DNA from: CAZFDE01 sp964517795
GTDB taxonomy: Bacteria; Planctomycetota; Phycisphaerae; Sedimentisphaerales; Anaerobacaceae
Assembly: GCA_964517795.1 (NCBI GenBank)
Contig: CAZFDE010000004.1
Span: 18,980-82,979, forward strand
Direction: 5' to 3'
Length of the DNA: 64,000 nt
Part shown: piece by piece, positions 9,210-16,890 of the stretch
Numbering within the stretch: the first letter of the stretch is position 1
How the letters are laid out: every line of letters begins with the position of its first letter
The notes under the pieces: model-generated
Database searches by the model: none
The model's input: only the letters and a program-made list of their open reading frames with translations
What the model was told of the DNA's origin: nothing
Made by a program: the position numbers and the translations under genes

Positions 9210-10148
9210 ATGGCAGATGGTTCAGTGGACATGTCGGTTGGATTCGGGCCGTTGACGCTCAGCGGGCCGTTGTTTACCGCGTCGGGGACGTGCGGGTACG
9301 CCGACGAACTGTCCGAATTTATGGATATGAATACGCTCGGCGGGTTTATCACCAAAAGCATTACGCTCAAGCCGCGGCTGGGTAATCCGGTGCCGCGGAT
9401 TGTCGAGACCGATTCCGGGATGCTCAATGCGATCGGACTGGCGAACATCGGTGTCGAGGCGTTTATCCGGGAAAAGCTTCCAATCCTGAAAGATCTGGGG
9501 CCGAAAGTATTTATTAATGTCGCCGGTGAGACGATCGAGGAGTATCAGGCGGTGGTGGCTAAGCTGGCTGGACGCGAGGAAATTGACGGATTTGAACTGA
9601 ATATCAGTTGCCCGAATGTTAAAAAAGGCGGGGTTGCTTTTGGCACGGACCCAAAACTGGTTAATGAGATCACCGCGGCCGTGAAATCGAAATGCGGTGA
9701 CAAAATGCTGATGGTCAAGCTCTCACCGTCAGTTTTGGATATTACCACAACGGCAAAGGCGGCGGTCGAGGCCGGGGCGCAGGCATTGAGCTTGATCAAT
9801 ACCTTAACGGCGATGGTGATCGATATCGAGTCGAAAAAGCCGGTTCTTGCGAATCGCACGGGCGGCTTAAGCGGCCCGGCCATCAAACCGATCGCGGTTT
9901 ATCTGGTCAATCGGGTCTATCGCGAAGTCTGCAAAAGTGCGAATATTCCAATCCTGGGGCTGGGCGGGATCCGTAACGCTTCGGATGCGGTCGAATTTAT
10001 GCTGGCCGGCGCGACCGCTGTGGCGGTGGGGACATGGAGCTTTGTCGAGCCGGGCGGCGCAGTGCAGGTCAAAAACGGGATCGAATCCTACTGCCGCAAT
10101 CATGAGATCAGCAAGGTCGGCGAACTGACGGGTGCTTTGGAGCAATAA
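9210..10148 (+). CDS. pyrD: Dihydroorotate dehydrogenase (class 1B), catalytic subunit
   Basis: A 312-residue FMN enzyme that oxidises dihydroorotate to orotate. Signatures are PLFTASGTCGY near residue 20, NAIGLANIG with the bound-substrate region, ELNISCPNVKKGG (the class 1B active-site Cys is within NISCPN) and the FMN-phosphate loop ILGLGGIRNASDAVEFMLAGA. The 1B assignment agrees with the adjacent pyrK. GTG 9207 immediately precedes ATG 9210 and could also be used. A third candidate, ATG 9231, would start directly at SVGFGPL. No membrane anchor is present, so it is cytosolic. Confidence 0.93.
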   Translation: MADGSVDMSVGFGPLTLSGPLFTASGTCGYADELSEFMDMNTLGGFITKSITLKPRLGNPVPRIVETDSGMLNAIGLANIGVEAFIREKLPILKDLGPKVFINVAGETIEEYQAVVAKLAGREEIDGFELNISCPNVKKGGVAFGTDPKLVNEITAAVKSKCGDKMLMVKLSPSVLDITTTAKAAVEAGAQALSLINTLTAMVIDIESKKPVLANRTGGLSGPAIKPIAVYLVNRVYREVCKSANIPILGLGGIRNASDAVEFMLAGATAVAVGTWSFVEPGGAVQVKNGIESYCRNHEISKVGELTGALEQ

Positions 10149-10149
10149 G

Positions 10150-10446
10150 ATGGAAACGCTTAAATTGCTGTGCGATTATTTTCCGACGGCGGTGTTTACG
10201 GGTAAATGTCTGGTTTTTATCAGCGAGGACTGGCGGGTGGAGCTGACCGAGCACAAGGACAGTGACTATACCAAGGGTGACAAGCAGCCGCCGATCATTC
10301 GGGTGCGGATATTCAAAAAAACCGTCAACGGTGAGTTATTGCCGGGGTATTATGAAGATTTTCAGCTCGAACAGATGGGGGAATTGGCCGAGCAGATCGA
10401 AAAATATGTTCAGTTGGCGATTGGGGCCAATATTCGGGAAATTTAA
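10150..10446 (+). CDS. Small conserved-looking protein of unknown function
   Basis: A 98-residue acidic, soluble protein that starts 1 base after the pyrD stop, so it is probably co-transcribed with pyrK-pyrD. It begins METLKLLCDYFPTAVFTG and contains DWRVELTEH and a C-terminal amphipathic helix (EQMGELAEQIEKYVQLAIG). I do not recognise the family. Coding is supported by tight spacing, even codon use and the terminator directly after the stop. The ATG at 10150 was preferred over a start inside pyrD. Confidence 0.6.
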   Translation: METLKLLCDYFPTAVFTGKCLVFISEDWRVELTEHKDSDYTKGDKQPPIIRVRIFKKTVNGELLPGYYEDFQLEQMGELAEQIEKYVQLAIGANIREI

Positions 10447-10455
10447 ATATCCAAC

Positions 10456-10480
10456 TTTTTAACACATTCGGTGTGAAAAA
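10456..10480. terminator. Bidirectional rho-independent terminator
   Basis: TTTTT, then AACAC, a 5-base loop, GTGTG and AAAAA form a hairpin with one mismatch. The T and A runs on either side let it work on both strands. It sits exactly between the stop codons of the convergent genes ending at 10446 (+) and 10481 (-). Confidence 0.65.
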
Positions 10481-10810
10481 TCATTTCATGTAAATAAAAA
10501 GAAGCTCGAGGGCCATTGAAATAGCGATCACAATCGGTGCAATAAAGACAATGGCTAGTGTGCAATTGAGCCAGAAAAGGGTTCTTCCCGCTAAATTCTT
10601 CAAATATTTATCATTGAACGCTTTGGCCCAAACCAGGTTTTTTCGGGTTTTCAGCGGCCTTGAGAAGCTGTCGCACCAGAAATTTCGCTGCGGAAATCCG
10701 GGATTAATCGCGGCCATATAACGGCTTAGCATCTTGACATATGTCAATTGCATAAAAGTAGATATCCCGCAAACCGCGACGCAGATTATAATAACAACCG
10801 AAATAATCAT
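10481..10810 (-). CDS. Small two-helix membrane protein, unknown function
   Basis: A 109-residue protein with a hydrophobic N-terminal helix (MIISVVIIICVAVCG), a charged middle (residues 25-75, with RPLKTRKNLVWAKAF) and a second hydrophobic segment near the C-terminus (CTLAIVFIAPIVIAISMA). The start at 10810 is supported by GGAGGAGG 6-8 bases upstream on the minus strand. It is convergent to the pyr operon and divergent from phoB, with 274 bases between. I do not recognise the family, and it has no Pho-type boxes in the orientation expected for it. Confidence 0.6.
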   Translation of the reverse strand: MIISVVIIICVAVCGISTFMQLTYVKMLSRYMAAINPGFPQRNFWCDSFSRPLKTRKNLVWAKAFNDKYLKNLAGRTLFWLNCTLAIVFIAPIVIAISMALELLFIYMK

Positions 10811-10996
10811 TTTCTGCCTCCTCCAATTGTTGCAGATTAACATTTCCTTATAAAATGGATTATATAGGCTTTTTGGGCGAAGTCAATAGGGTGGGGAAGA
10901 TAAAAACAATTTATGAAAGAAAATAAATATTCAACTGGGTTGATTTTTAGGTGTCGAACCGTAATCGCCTTATAATTTAGAACTTACAAAAAATTC

Positions 10997-11046
10997 TTAA
11001 CAAAAATATAACAAAAGATTAAAATTCCCCTAACATAAATCAAACA
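10997..11046 (+). promoter_or_regulatory. Pho box array, five hexamers at 11-bp spacing, upstream of phoB
   Basis: TTAACA (10997), ATAACA (11008), TTAAAA (11019), CTAACA (11030) and CAAACA (11041) start exactly 11 bases apart, one helical turn. This matches the layout of PhoP/PhoB direct repeats and suggests autoregulation. A possible -10 (TTTAAT, 11060-11065) follows 13 bases after the array. A TTCAAAT/ATTTGAA dyad (11053-11073) overlaps the region ahead of the phoB ribosome site. The rest of the 274-base gap is AT-rich with no gene seen. Confidence 0.75.
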
Positions 11047-11084
11047 AAATACTTCAAATTTTAATGATTTGAAGGGTTAAGATA

Positions 11085-11768
11085 ATGTCGCAGGAAAATA
11101 TATTAGTTGTCGAAGATGAGGAAGATGTCGCCGAATTGGTGCGGTATAATCTGGAAAAAGCCGGATTTGCGGTAGAGCTTGCAAGCACGGGTGAGGCCGG
11201 TCTTCGAAAGGCCCAGGCATCTGTTCCGGATTTACTGATCCTGGATTTGATGTTACCGGGGATTGACGGCCTGGAGGTATGTCGCGAAATCCAAAAAGAT
11301 TCCCAGCTCAAATCGATGCCCATCGTGATGCTCACCGCCAAGGGCGAGGAATCGGATATCGTCAAGGGATTGGAAATGGGCGCGGATGACTATATTACCA
11401 AGCCGTTTAGTCCCAAAGTGCTGATCGCACGCGTTCGACGAATTATCGAACGGGTGAAACGGAATGTGGATGACAATGCGGTTCTGCAAATGCACGAGAT
11501 CAGACTGGATCCGGCCCGTCACGAGGTCCGGGTGAAAAACAAGCCGGTCAAATTAACCTTTACTGAATTTAATATTCTGCAAATGCTGATGCGGCGTGCC
11601 GGACTGGTTTTTTCGCGCTATCAAATCGTCGATGCGATCCACGGCAGCGATTACCTGGTGACGGACCGGGCAGTGGATGTACAGATCGTGAACCTGCGGC
11701 GCAAACTCGGATCGAGCGGTAAAAATATTGAAACGGTTCGCGGGGTCGGATATCGTTTTAAGGATTGA
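11085..11768 (+). CDS. phoB: Phosphate regulon response regulator, OmpR/PhoB family
   Basis: A 227-residue regulator with a receiver domain (residues 1-120) and a winged-helix DNA-binding domain (130-227). The acidic pocket is VVEDEED, the phosphoacceptor Asp is in LLILDLMLPG, and the switch Lys is in YITKPFSP. The winged helix shows LTFTEFNILQMLM and VDVQIVNLRRKLG. It is followed at once by phoR and then the pst operon, and its promoter carries Pho boxes, so it is the regulator of the phosphate-starvation response and probably controls itself. By family it could be called PhoP. The gene context decides the name. Confidence 0.92.
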   Translation: MSQENILVVEDEEDVAELVRYNLEKAGFAVELASTGEAGLRKAQASVPDLLILDLMLPGIDGLEVCREIQKDSQLKSMPIVMLTAKGEESDIVKGLEMGADDYITKPFSPKVLIARVRRIIERVKRNVDDNAVLQMHEIRLDPARHEVRVKNKPVKLTFTEFNILQMLMRRAGLVFSRYQIVDAIHGSDYLVTDRAVDVQIVNLRRKLGSSGKNIETVRGVGYRFKD

Positions 11769-11774
11769 TTGATT

Positions 11775-13556
11775 GTGAAACGCCATTTGCTGTGGAAACT
11801 TTTTTTTTCATTTTTTGCGGTTACGGTACTCACACTACTGGCGATCACGTTTTATTTTTCGCACACATTTCGCATTCGATATGAGCAGCAAATTGCATCC
11901 GATCTGCAGTCGCGGTTGCAATTGGTGATCGAAAATCTTACCACGTCGCTCGATTCGGGAACATTTGATGGCATGAGTGAAACGGTGGCCCTTCTTTCAC
12001 AGGCGGCCGAAATGCGCATCACGGTGATGCTCCCTAACGGTCAGGTCATTGCCGAGTCGCATCAGGATCCGTCACAAATGAAAAATCATTCCAATCGGCC
12101 GGAATTTAGACAAGCGGTCGTCCAGGAATATGGGATGGATGTTCGGATAAGTCCGACGTTAGGCCAGCGGTTGATGTATATTGCATCTGCCGTCCGCAAG
12201 GATCAGGATGTCATCGCCGTTGTTCGCGGTTCAGTGCCCATATCAGGAATTGAGCAGGGACTTCATTCCATTTACAGCCATATGTTCGAGGTTGGAGTCA
12301 TCGTTGTGATAGCGGTTGCCGTGATACGCTGGTTTATTTCGCGCAGTATTACGTCTCCGTTGGAGCGGATGCGTCATACGGTCCAGCAATTTGCACGCGG
12401 TGATCTGAGTCATCGGGTCGATGTGCCTCGCTCGTCGGAACTGGCGGATTTGGCGACGACTTTCAATGATATGGCGCAACAGCTTCAGCAGCGGATGGAT
12501 ACGATCCTGCGCGACCGCAACGAAAATCAGGCGGTCCTTTCCAGCATGGTCGAAGGGGTGATTGCTGTGGATACCAACGGTTATATCCTCAGCATTAATA
12601 AAGCGGCCGCATACTTTTTACAGGTCGAACCCAAAAAAGCAACCGGCAAGCATATTGAAGAAGTAACGCGAAACAGCGAACTGGAAGCGTTGATCCGCCG
12701 GACCATTGACAGTGCCGAAACAACAGAGGGGATGCTGAATCTGGTGCGTGAGAACGCCGATGTGCCGGTTGCAAGCTATCAGGTTCATGGTGCCGGATTG
12801 ACGGACGAACAGGGTCAAAAACGCGGGGCCGTTATTGTCCTGCATGATATGACCCAGGTGAAACGACTTGAAAATATCCGTCGCGATTTTGTGGCAAACG
12901 TGTCGCATGAACTTAAAACACCGATCACCTCCATTAAAGGTTTTGTTGAAACACTGCAGGAAGGCTATTTTTCCGATCCCGATCAGGTTCAGCGGTTTTT
13001 GGCGATCATTGCCAAACACGCGGACCGGCTTAATGCGATCGTCGAAGACCTGCTGGCATTGTCTCATTTAGAGCAGGGCGGCGATGGACGCAAAATTTCC
13101 TATACCAATATCGACATCCGTCATGTTTTAGATGCGGCGATTGAACTGTCCGATTTGAAAGCCAACCAAAAAAATATATCCCTTGAAATGAGTTGCCCCA
13201 AAGGCCTTCACATTCGGGCGAACGATGCTTTGCTCGAGCAGGCGATCACTAATCTGATCGATAACGCAATCAAGTACAGCGATACGGGCGGGGTCATCTC
13301 GATACAGGCGGCCGATGAGAATAATGAGGTTATTATTTCCGTGGCCGACAACGGCTGTGGAATCCCTCAAAAACATTTAACGCGGATATTTGAGCGGTTT
13401 TATGTGGTGGACAAGGCCCGCAGCCGTAAACTCGGTGGAACCGGCTTAGGCCTGGCGATCGTCAAGCATATTTCCCAGGTCCACGGCGGATATGTAACCG
13501 TCCATAGCGAGGTTGGACAGGGCAGCACCTTTAAAATTCATTTGCCGCGCGAATAG
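11775..13556 (+). CDS. phoR: Phosphate regulon sensor histidine kinase
   Basis: A 593-residue membrane kinase: TM1 near residues 8-28, an extracytoplasmic domain to about 160, TM2 near 165-190, a HAMP domain (SPLERMRHTVQQFARGDLSH), a PAS domain (ENQAVLSSMVEGVIAVD), the phosphoacceptor His in ANVSHELKTP, and ATPase boxes NLIDNAIKYS, DNGCGIP and GTGLGLAIVK. PhoR of E. coli has almost no periplasmic domain. This one has a real sensor loop, as in Bacillus PhoR. GTG 11775 has AAGGA 10 bases upstream. TTG 11769, directly after the phoB stop, is the alternative. It probably senses phosphate status through PstSCAB and PhoU encoded downstream. Confidence 0.9.
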   Translation: MKRHLLWKLFFSFFAVTVLTLLAITFYFSHTFRIRYEQQIASDLQSRLQLVIENLTTSLDSGTFDGMSETVALLSQAAEMRITVMLPNGQVIAESHQDPSQMKNHSNRPEFRQAVVQEYGMDVRISPTLGQRLMYIASAVRKDQDVIAVVRGSVPISGIEQGLHSIYSHMFEVGVIVVIAVAVIRWFISRSITSPLERMRHTVQQFARGDLSHRVDVPRSSELADLATTFNDMAQQLQQRMDTILRDRNENQAVLSSMVEGVIAVDTNGYILSINKAAAYFLQVEPKKATGKHIEEVTRNSELEALIRRTIDSAETTEGMLNLVRENADVPVASYQVHGAGLTDEQGQKRGAVIVLHDMTQVKRLENIRRDFVANVSHELKTPITSIKGFVETLQEGYFSDPDQVQRFLAIIAKHADRLNAIVEDLLALSHLEQGGDGRKISYTNIDIRHVLDAAIELSDLKANQKNISLEMSCPKGLHIRANDALLEQAITNLIDNAIKYSDTGGVISIQAADENNEVIISVADNGCGIPQKHLTRIFERFYVVDKARSRKLGGTGLGLAIVKHISQVHGGYVTVHSEVGQGSTFKIHLPRE

Positions 13557-13593
13557 TATTTTCACCGAATACACACCATAAGAATTTTTCACC

Positions 13594-13665
13594 CTAACAC
13601 AATACTAATAAATTCCTAATGCATATCTAACACTGCGTTAATATCAAATTAAACAGATTTTAATG
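13594..13665 (+). promoter_or_regulatory. Pho box array, seven hexamers at 11-bp spacing, upstream of the porin gene
   Basis: CTAACA (13594), CTAATA (13605), CTAATG (13616), CTAACA (13627), TTAATA (13638), TTAAAC (13649) and TTAATG (13660) start exactly 11 bases apart. In the same register two further hexamers read CCGGAA (13671 and 13682). The array fills most of the 168 bases between phoR and the porin gene, which has its own AAGGAGG at 13712-13718. It is the longest and most regular of the three arrays. Confidence 0.8.
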
Positions 13666-13724
13666 TATTTCCGGAACGGAACCGGAAACATTGTTTATTA
13701 ATCCATTGTTTAAGGAGGTTTAGC

Positions 13725-14969
13725 ATGAAGAAAATAATTGTTTTGACGGTCCTTTTGATGTTGTCGGGAGGCGCCGTCGCGACCGATGCCGATGAGCTTG
13801 CCGAATTGAAAAAGCAGCTCCAGGCATTGCAGCAGAAAGTGGAGCAGCTTGAGCAAAAGCAGACTCAACAGCAGCGGCAGGTCGATCAGGTCAAAGAGGC
13901 CCAGGCGGCCGCACCGGCGACGGCATTACCGGAGAGTGTCCAGTGGATTGAAAATGTTAAGATCAGCGGTGACCTGCGGTATCGTCATGAAACCATTGAG
14001 GCCGAGGGCGACAGCAGGGCAGACCGACACCGCCATCGCATACGGGCACGATTAGGTATTGACGGTAAGGTCAATGAAGATTGGGATGTTGGTCTTCGGA
14101 TCGCCAGCGGTTCGTCGGATCCGGTCTCGACCAATCAGACCCTCGACAGCGGCTTCAGCAGTAAAGACCTGTGGCTGGATCTGGCCTATGCCCATTGGCA
14201 TCCAAAGACATATGCGGGCTGGGATGTGATGATGGGAAAAATGAAAAATCCTTTATATCGCGCCGGTAAGAATCAATTAATCTGGGACAGTGACCTGAAT
14301 CCCGAAGGGATTGCGGCCAAGTACACCACCGTGTTTGACGAACGAACGCAATTGTTTGTGATCGGCGGCGGTTTTTGGGTCGATGAAATCAGCAGTACGA
14401 CCGTTGCCGAAGAAGATGTTTCATTGTGGTCGATTCAAAGCGGACTTGTTCACGAAGTGTCCGATGATACCACCATAACCGGCGGTGCAACCTACTGCGA
14501 TTATGGAAATGTTAAGAATTCCACGGTAACACTTACCGGTGGCGGCGGCCCCTCATCAACCTTCGATAATAATTTCAGGCTGCTGGAAGTGTTCGGCGAA
14601 CTGGGTACAAAAATTGACGGTGTTCCGGTTGCCTTGTACGGTAATCATGTCACAAACATCGGGACCGGTACCTCCCAGGATACAGGCTGGTTGATCGGCA
14701 CCAAGTACAATAAAGCCAAGAAACCCCAGAGCTGGGAGCTGTTCTATGATTATCGCGAGATCCAGAAAGATGCCGTGCCCGGTGCGTTGAATGATTCCGA
14801 TTTCATCGGCGGCGGAACGGATGGTAAAGGCCATCGTCTGGGCGGGAAATATCAACTCTCGAAGAACCTTCAGGCCGCCTGTACCTATTTTATCAACGAG
14901 CGGACCAATAGTTCGGGCAGCGATCTGGATTACCGAAGACTTCAATTGGATATGATCTTCAAATTCTAA
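13725..14969 (+). CDS. Putative outer-membrane phosphate-selective porin
   Basis: A 414-residue protein with a signal peptide (residues 1-19, ending at GAVA), a short coiled coil rich in Leu/Gln/Glu (residues 25-60) and a beta-barrel of alternating polar and hydrophobic residues. The barrel opens with WIENVKISGDLRYRHE and closes with LDYRRLQLDMIFKF, with the C-terminal Phe typical of outer-membrane barrels. It resembles the 'putative porin' family, and the coiled coil recalls the trimer-forming stalk of OprO/OprP-like porins. The seven-box Pho array upstream and pstS downstream suggest phosphate or polyphosphate passage across the outer membrane. Substrate selectivity is inferred from context only. 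Confidence 0.82.
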   Translation: MKKIIVLTVLLMLSGGAVATDADELAELKKQLQALQQKVEQLEQKQTQQQRQVDQVKEAQAAAPATALPESVQWIENVKISGDLRYRHETIEAEGDSRADRHRHRIRARLGIDGKVNEDWDVGLRIASGSSDPVSTNQTLDSGFSSKDLWLDLAYAHWHPKTYAGWDVMMGKMKNPLYRAGKNQLIWDSDLNPEGIAAKYTTVFDERTQLFVIGGGFWVDEISSTTVAEEDVSLWSIQSGLVHEVSDDTTITGGATYCDYGNVKNSTVTLTGGGGPSSTFDNNFRLLEVFGELGTKIDGVPVALYGNHVTNIGTGTSQDTGWLIGTKYNKAKKPQSWELFYDYREIQKDAVPGALNDSDFIGGGTDGKGHRLGGKYQLSKNLQAACTYFINERTNSSGSDLDYRRLQLDMIFKF

Positions 14970-14974
14970 GAAAG

Positions 14975-15027
14975 CTAACAAAACACTAACAAAAAACTAA
15001 CAATAGAAATATAGAAATACGTATGAT
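14975..15027 (+). promoter_or_regulatory. Pho box array and -10 element upstream of pstS
   Basis: Three perfect CTAACA hexamers start at 14975, 14986 and 14997, exactly 11 bases apart. A weaker AATATA lies in phase at 15008. A -10-like TATGAT (15022-15027) follows, then AAAGGAG ahead of pstS. The array lies in the 85 bases between the porin stop and pstS, so pstS-pstCAB-phoU probably has its own phosphate-controlled promoter. Confidence 0.75.
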
Positions 15028-15054
15028 GACACTATTTCAAAGGAGATGATTACC

Positions 15055-15873
15055 ATGCGAAAGACAATAGCTTATCTCATGTTGCTCACATTGGTTATGT
15101 GCAGCACGGTCGGGGCAGACAATTTGCAGATCGAAGGCTCGACAACCGTCGGCCCGATCGCGGATGCGTTTGCGGAAGTGTTCATGAAGATGTATCCGGA
15201 TCTTCAGATCAGCGTCAACAAGACCGGCAGCGGTAACGGTGCGGCCGCATTGGTGGACAGCCGGTGCGATATCGCGATCATGAGCCGCTTCATGAAAGAC
15301 AAAGAATTTAAAAGTGCGGTCGAAAAAGGCGTTTTTCCGGTCGCCCATGCCGTGGCGATGGACGGGGTGTGCGTGGTCGTTCATCCTTCCAATAAATTAA
15401 GCGACCTGACGATCGAACAGATCCGCGATATTTATCTGGGCAAGATCAAGAACTGGAAAGACGTCGGCGGGATCGATATGCCGATCGTGGTGATCAGCCG
15501 CGATACGTCATCGGGCACTTATGAGACGTTCGAAAAGTTCGTCATGCAGAAAGAAAAGATGGGCGGTCATGTTCAGTATGTCAGCGCGAATCCCGAAGCC
15601 CATGCGAAAGTTCGAACAACACCCGGAGCGATCGCCTATGTGGGGCTGGGTTTTCTCGATCATCATGTCAAGGCCGTCAAGGTCAATGATGTCATGCCGA
15701 GTCAGGACACGATCGTTAACGGGTCTTATCCGATCAGCCGGCCGTTATATATGTTTACCAACGGCTACCCCAAGTTGGGGTCGATGGCCCATAAGTTCTG
15801 TACGTTCTATCTCAGTGAAACCGGGCAGGAAATCGTGCAGGCCAAGGGGTTTGTGCCGGTGACCAAATATTAA
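15055..15873 (+). CDS. pstS: Phosphate ABC transporter substrate-binding protein
   Basis: A 272-residue exported protein with a signal peptide (residues 1-18, ending TVGA). Phosphate-binding loops are IEGSTTVGPIADAF, KTGSGNGAAALVDSRCDIAIMSR and SRDTSSGTYETFEKF, as in the PstS family. ATG 15055 is preferred because AAAGGAG (15039-15045) is 9 bases upstream. ATG 15046 directly abuts that site. No lipobox is seen, so it is probably a free periplasmic protein that delivers phosphate to PstC-PstA. Confidence 0.93.
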   Translation: MRKTIAYLMLLTLVMCSTVGADNLQIEGSTTVGPIADAFAEVFMKMYPDLQISVNKTGSGNGAAALVDSRCDIAIMSRFMKDKEFKSAVEKGVFPVAHAVAMDGVCVVVHPSNKLSDLTIEQIRDIYLGKIKNWKDVGGIDMPIVVISRDTSSGTYETFEKFVMQKEKMGGHVQYVSANPEAHAKVRTTPGAIAYVGLGFLDHHVKAVKVNDVMPSQDTIVNGSYPISRPLYMFTNGYPKLGSMAHKFCTFYLSETGQEIVQAKGFVPVTKY

Positions 15874-15908
15874 CCTTGAGATTTGAATAATCGCTGATAC
15901 AATCTCGA

Positions 15909-16889
15909 ATGATGGATCACAGAGATACGAATACGATCGAATCAACAGCGGCTGGTTTTGACCAGCCGCTGTTGCTTAGCTTTGCGCAGGATGTCCGGGG
16001 TTTTTTGCTGCATCATCTCGGGCGGTTGCTGCTGTTTGTTATTACATGCAGCTCGGTCATAGCCGTCTTTTTGATCTTTTTGTTTGTCATTCGCGAAGCG
16101 ATCCCTTTCATCAGCCAGGTCAGTATGGTCGAGTTTCTCACCAGCACGGACTGGTATCCCGAATCGCACGAAAATCCGATTTTTGGCGCCTTGGCCCTGA
16201 TCGTCGGATCGTTCTATGTGACAATCGCGGCCCTGCTCCTTTCGGTACCGATCGGGATCATGGCGGCGGTTTTTTTAAGCGATATCGTGTCTTTCCATGT
16301 GCGTAATATTATCAAGCCGATCATCGAGATCCTGGCGGCGATTCCGTCAGTGGCATATGGTTTTTTCGCCGCGGTGATTCTTTCGCCGTGGCTCCAGGAG
16401 ACATTCGGTTTTCCGACCGGTGCCAATGCGCTGAACGCGGCTTTGGTTTTATCCGTTATGGCGCTGCCGACGATTATCAGTGTGGCCGAGGATTCGCTTT
16501 CAGCAGTGGGTCGGGAATTGCGTGAGGCGTCCTATGGATTGGGCGCAACGCGAATGGAGACTGTTTTCAAGGTCGTGATACCCGCCGCTCACAGCGGCAT
16601 TATCGCTGCAGTTATTCTGGGGATGATGCGGGCGATCGGGGAGACCATGGTGGTGTGGATGGCATCGGGTAATGCTAGTCAAATTCCGCATCCCTGGTGG
16701 GATTTGTCTCAATCGGTCCGCACGATCACCGCGACCGTTGCCGGTGAGATGGGAGAGACCGAACAGGGTTCGACCCATTACTTTTCGTTATTTGCACTGG
16801 GGCTTTTACTGCTGATATTTACGTTTATTCTCAATTCGATCAGTGAAGTATTTCTTGCCCGTGCTAAAAAGACGTTAGGAAAATCATAA
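15909..16889 (+). CDS. pstC: Phosphate ABC transporter permease PstC
   Basis: A 326-residue inner-membrane permease with six hydrophobic helices. TM1 (about residues 38-65) is followed by a periplasmic loop containing FLTSTDWYPESHENPIFGAL, a typical PstC phrase. The cytoplasmic EAA loop is LREASYGLGATRMETVFKVV. The N-terminal 30 residues are a charged cytoplasmic extension. It begins 35 bases after pstS and ends one base before pstA, as expected for a translocation unit made of PstC and PstA with the PstB ATPase. Confidence 0.92.
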   Translation: MMDHRDTNTIESTAAGFDQPLLLSFAQDVRGFLLHHLGRLLLFVITCSSVIAVFLIFLFVIREAIPFISQVSMVEFLTSTDWYPESHENPIFGALALIVGSFYVTIAALLLSVPIGIMAAVFLSDIVSFHVRNIIKPIIEILAAIPSVAYGFFAAVILSPWLQETFGFPTGANALNAALVLSVMALPTIISVAEDSLSAVGRELREASYGLGATRMETVFKVVIPAAHSGIIAAVILGMMRAIGETMVVWMASGNASQIPHPWWDLSQSVRTITATVAGEMGETEQGSTHYFSLFALGLLLLIFTFILNSISEVFLARAKKTLGKS

Positions 16890-16890
16890 G

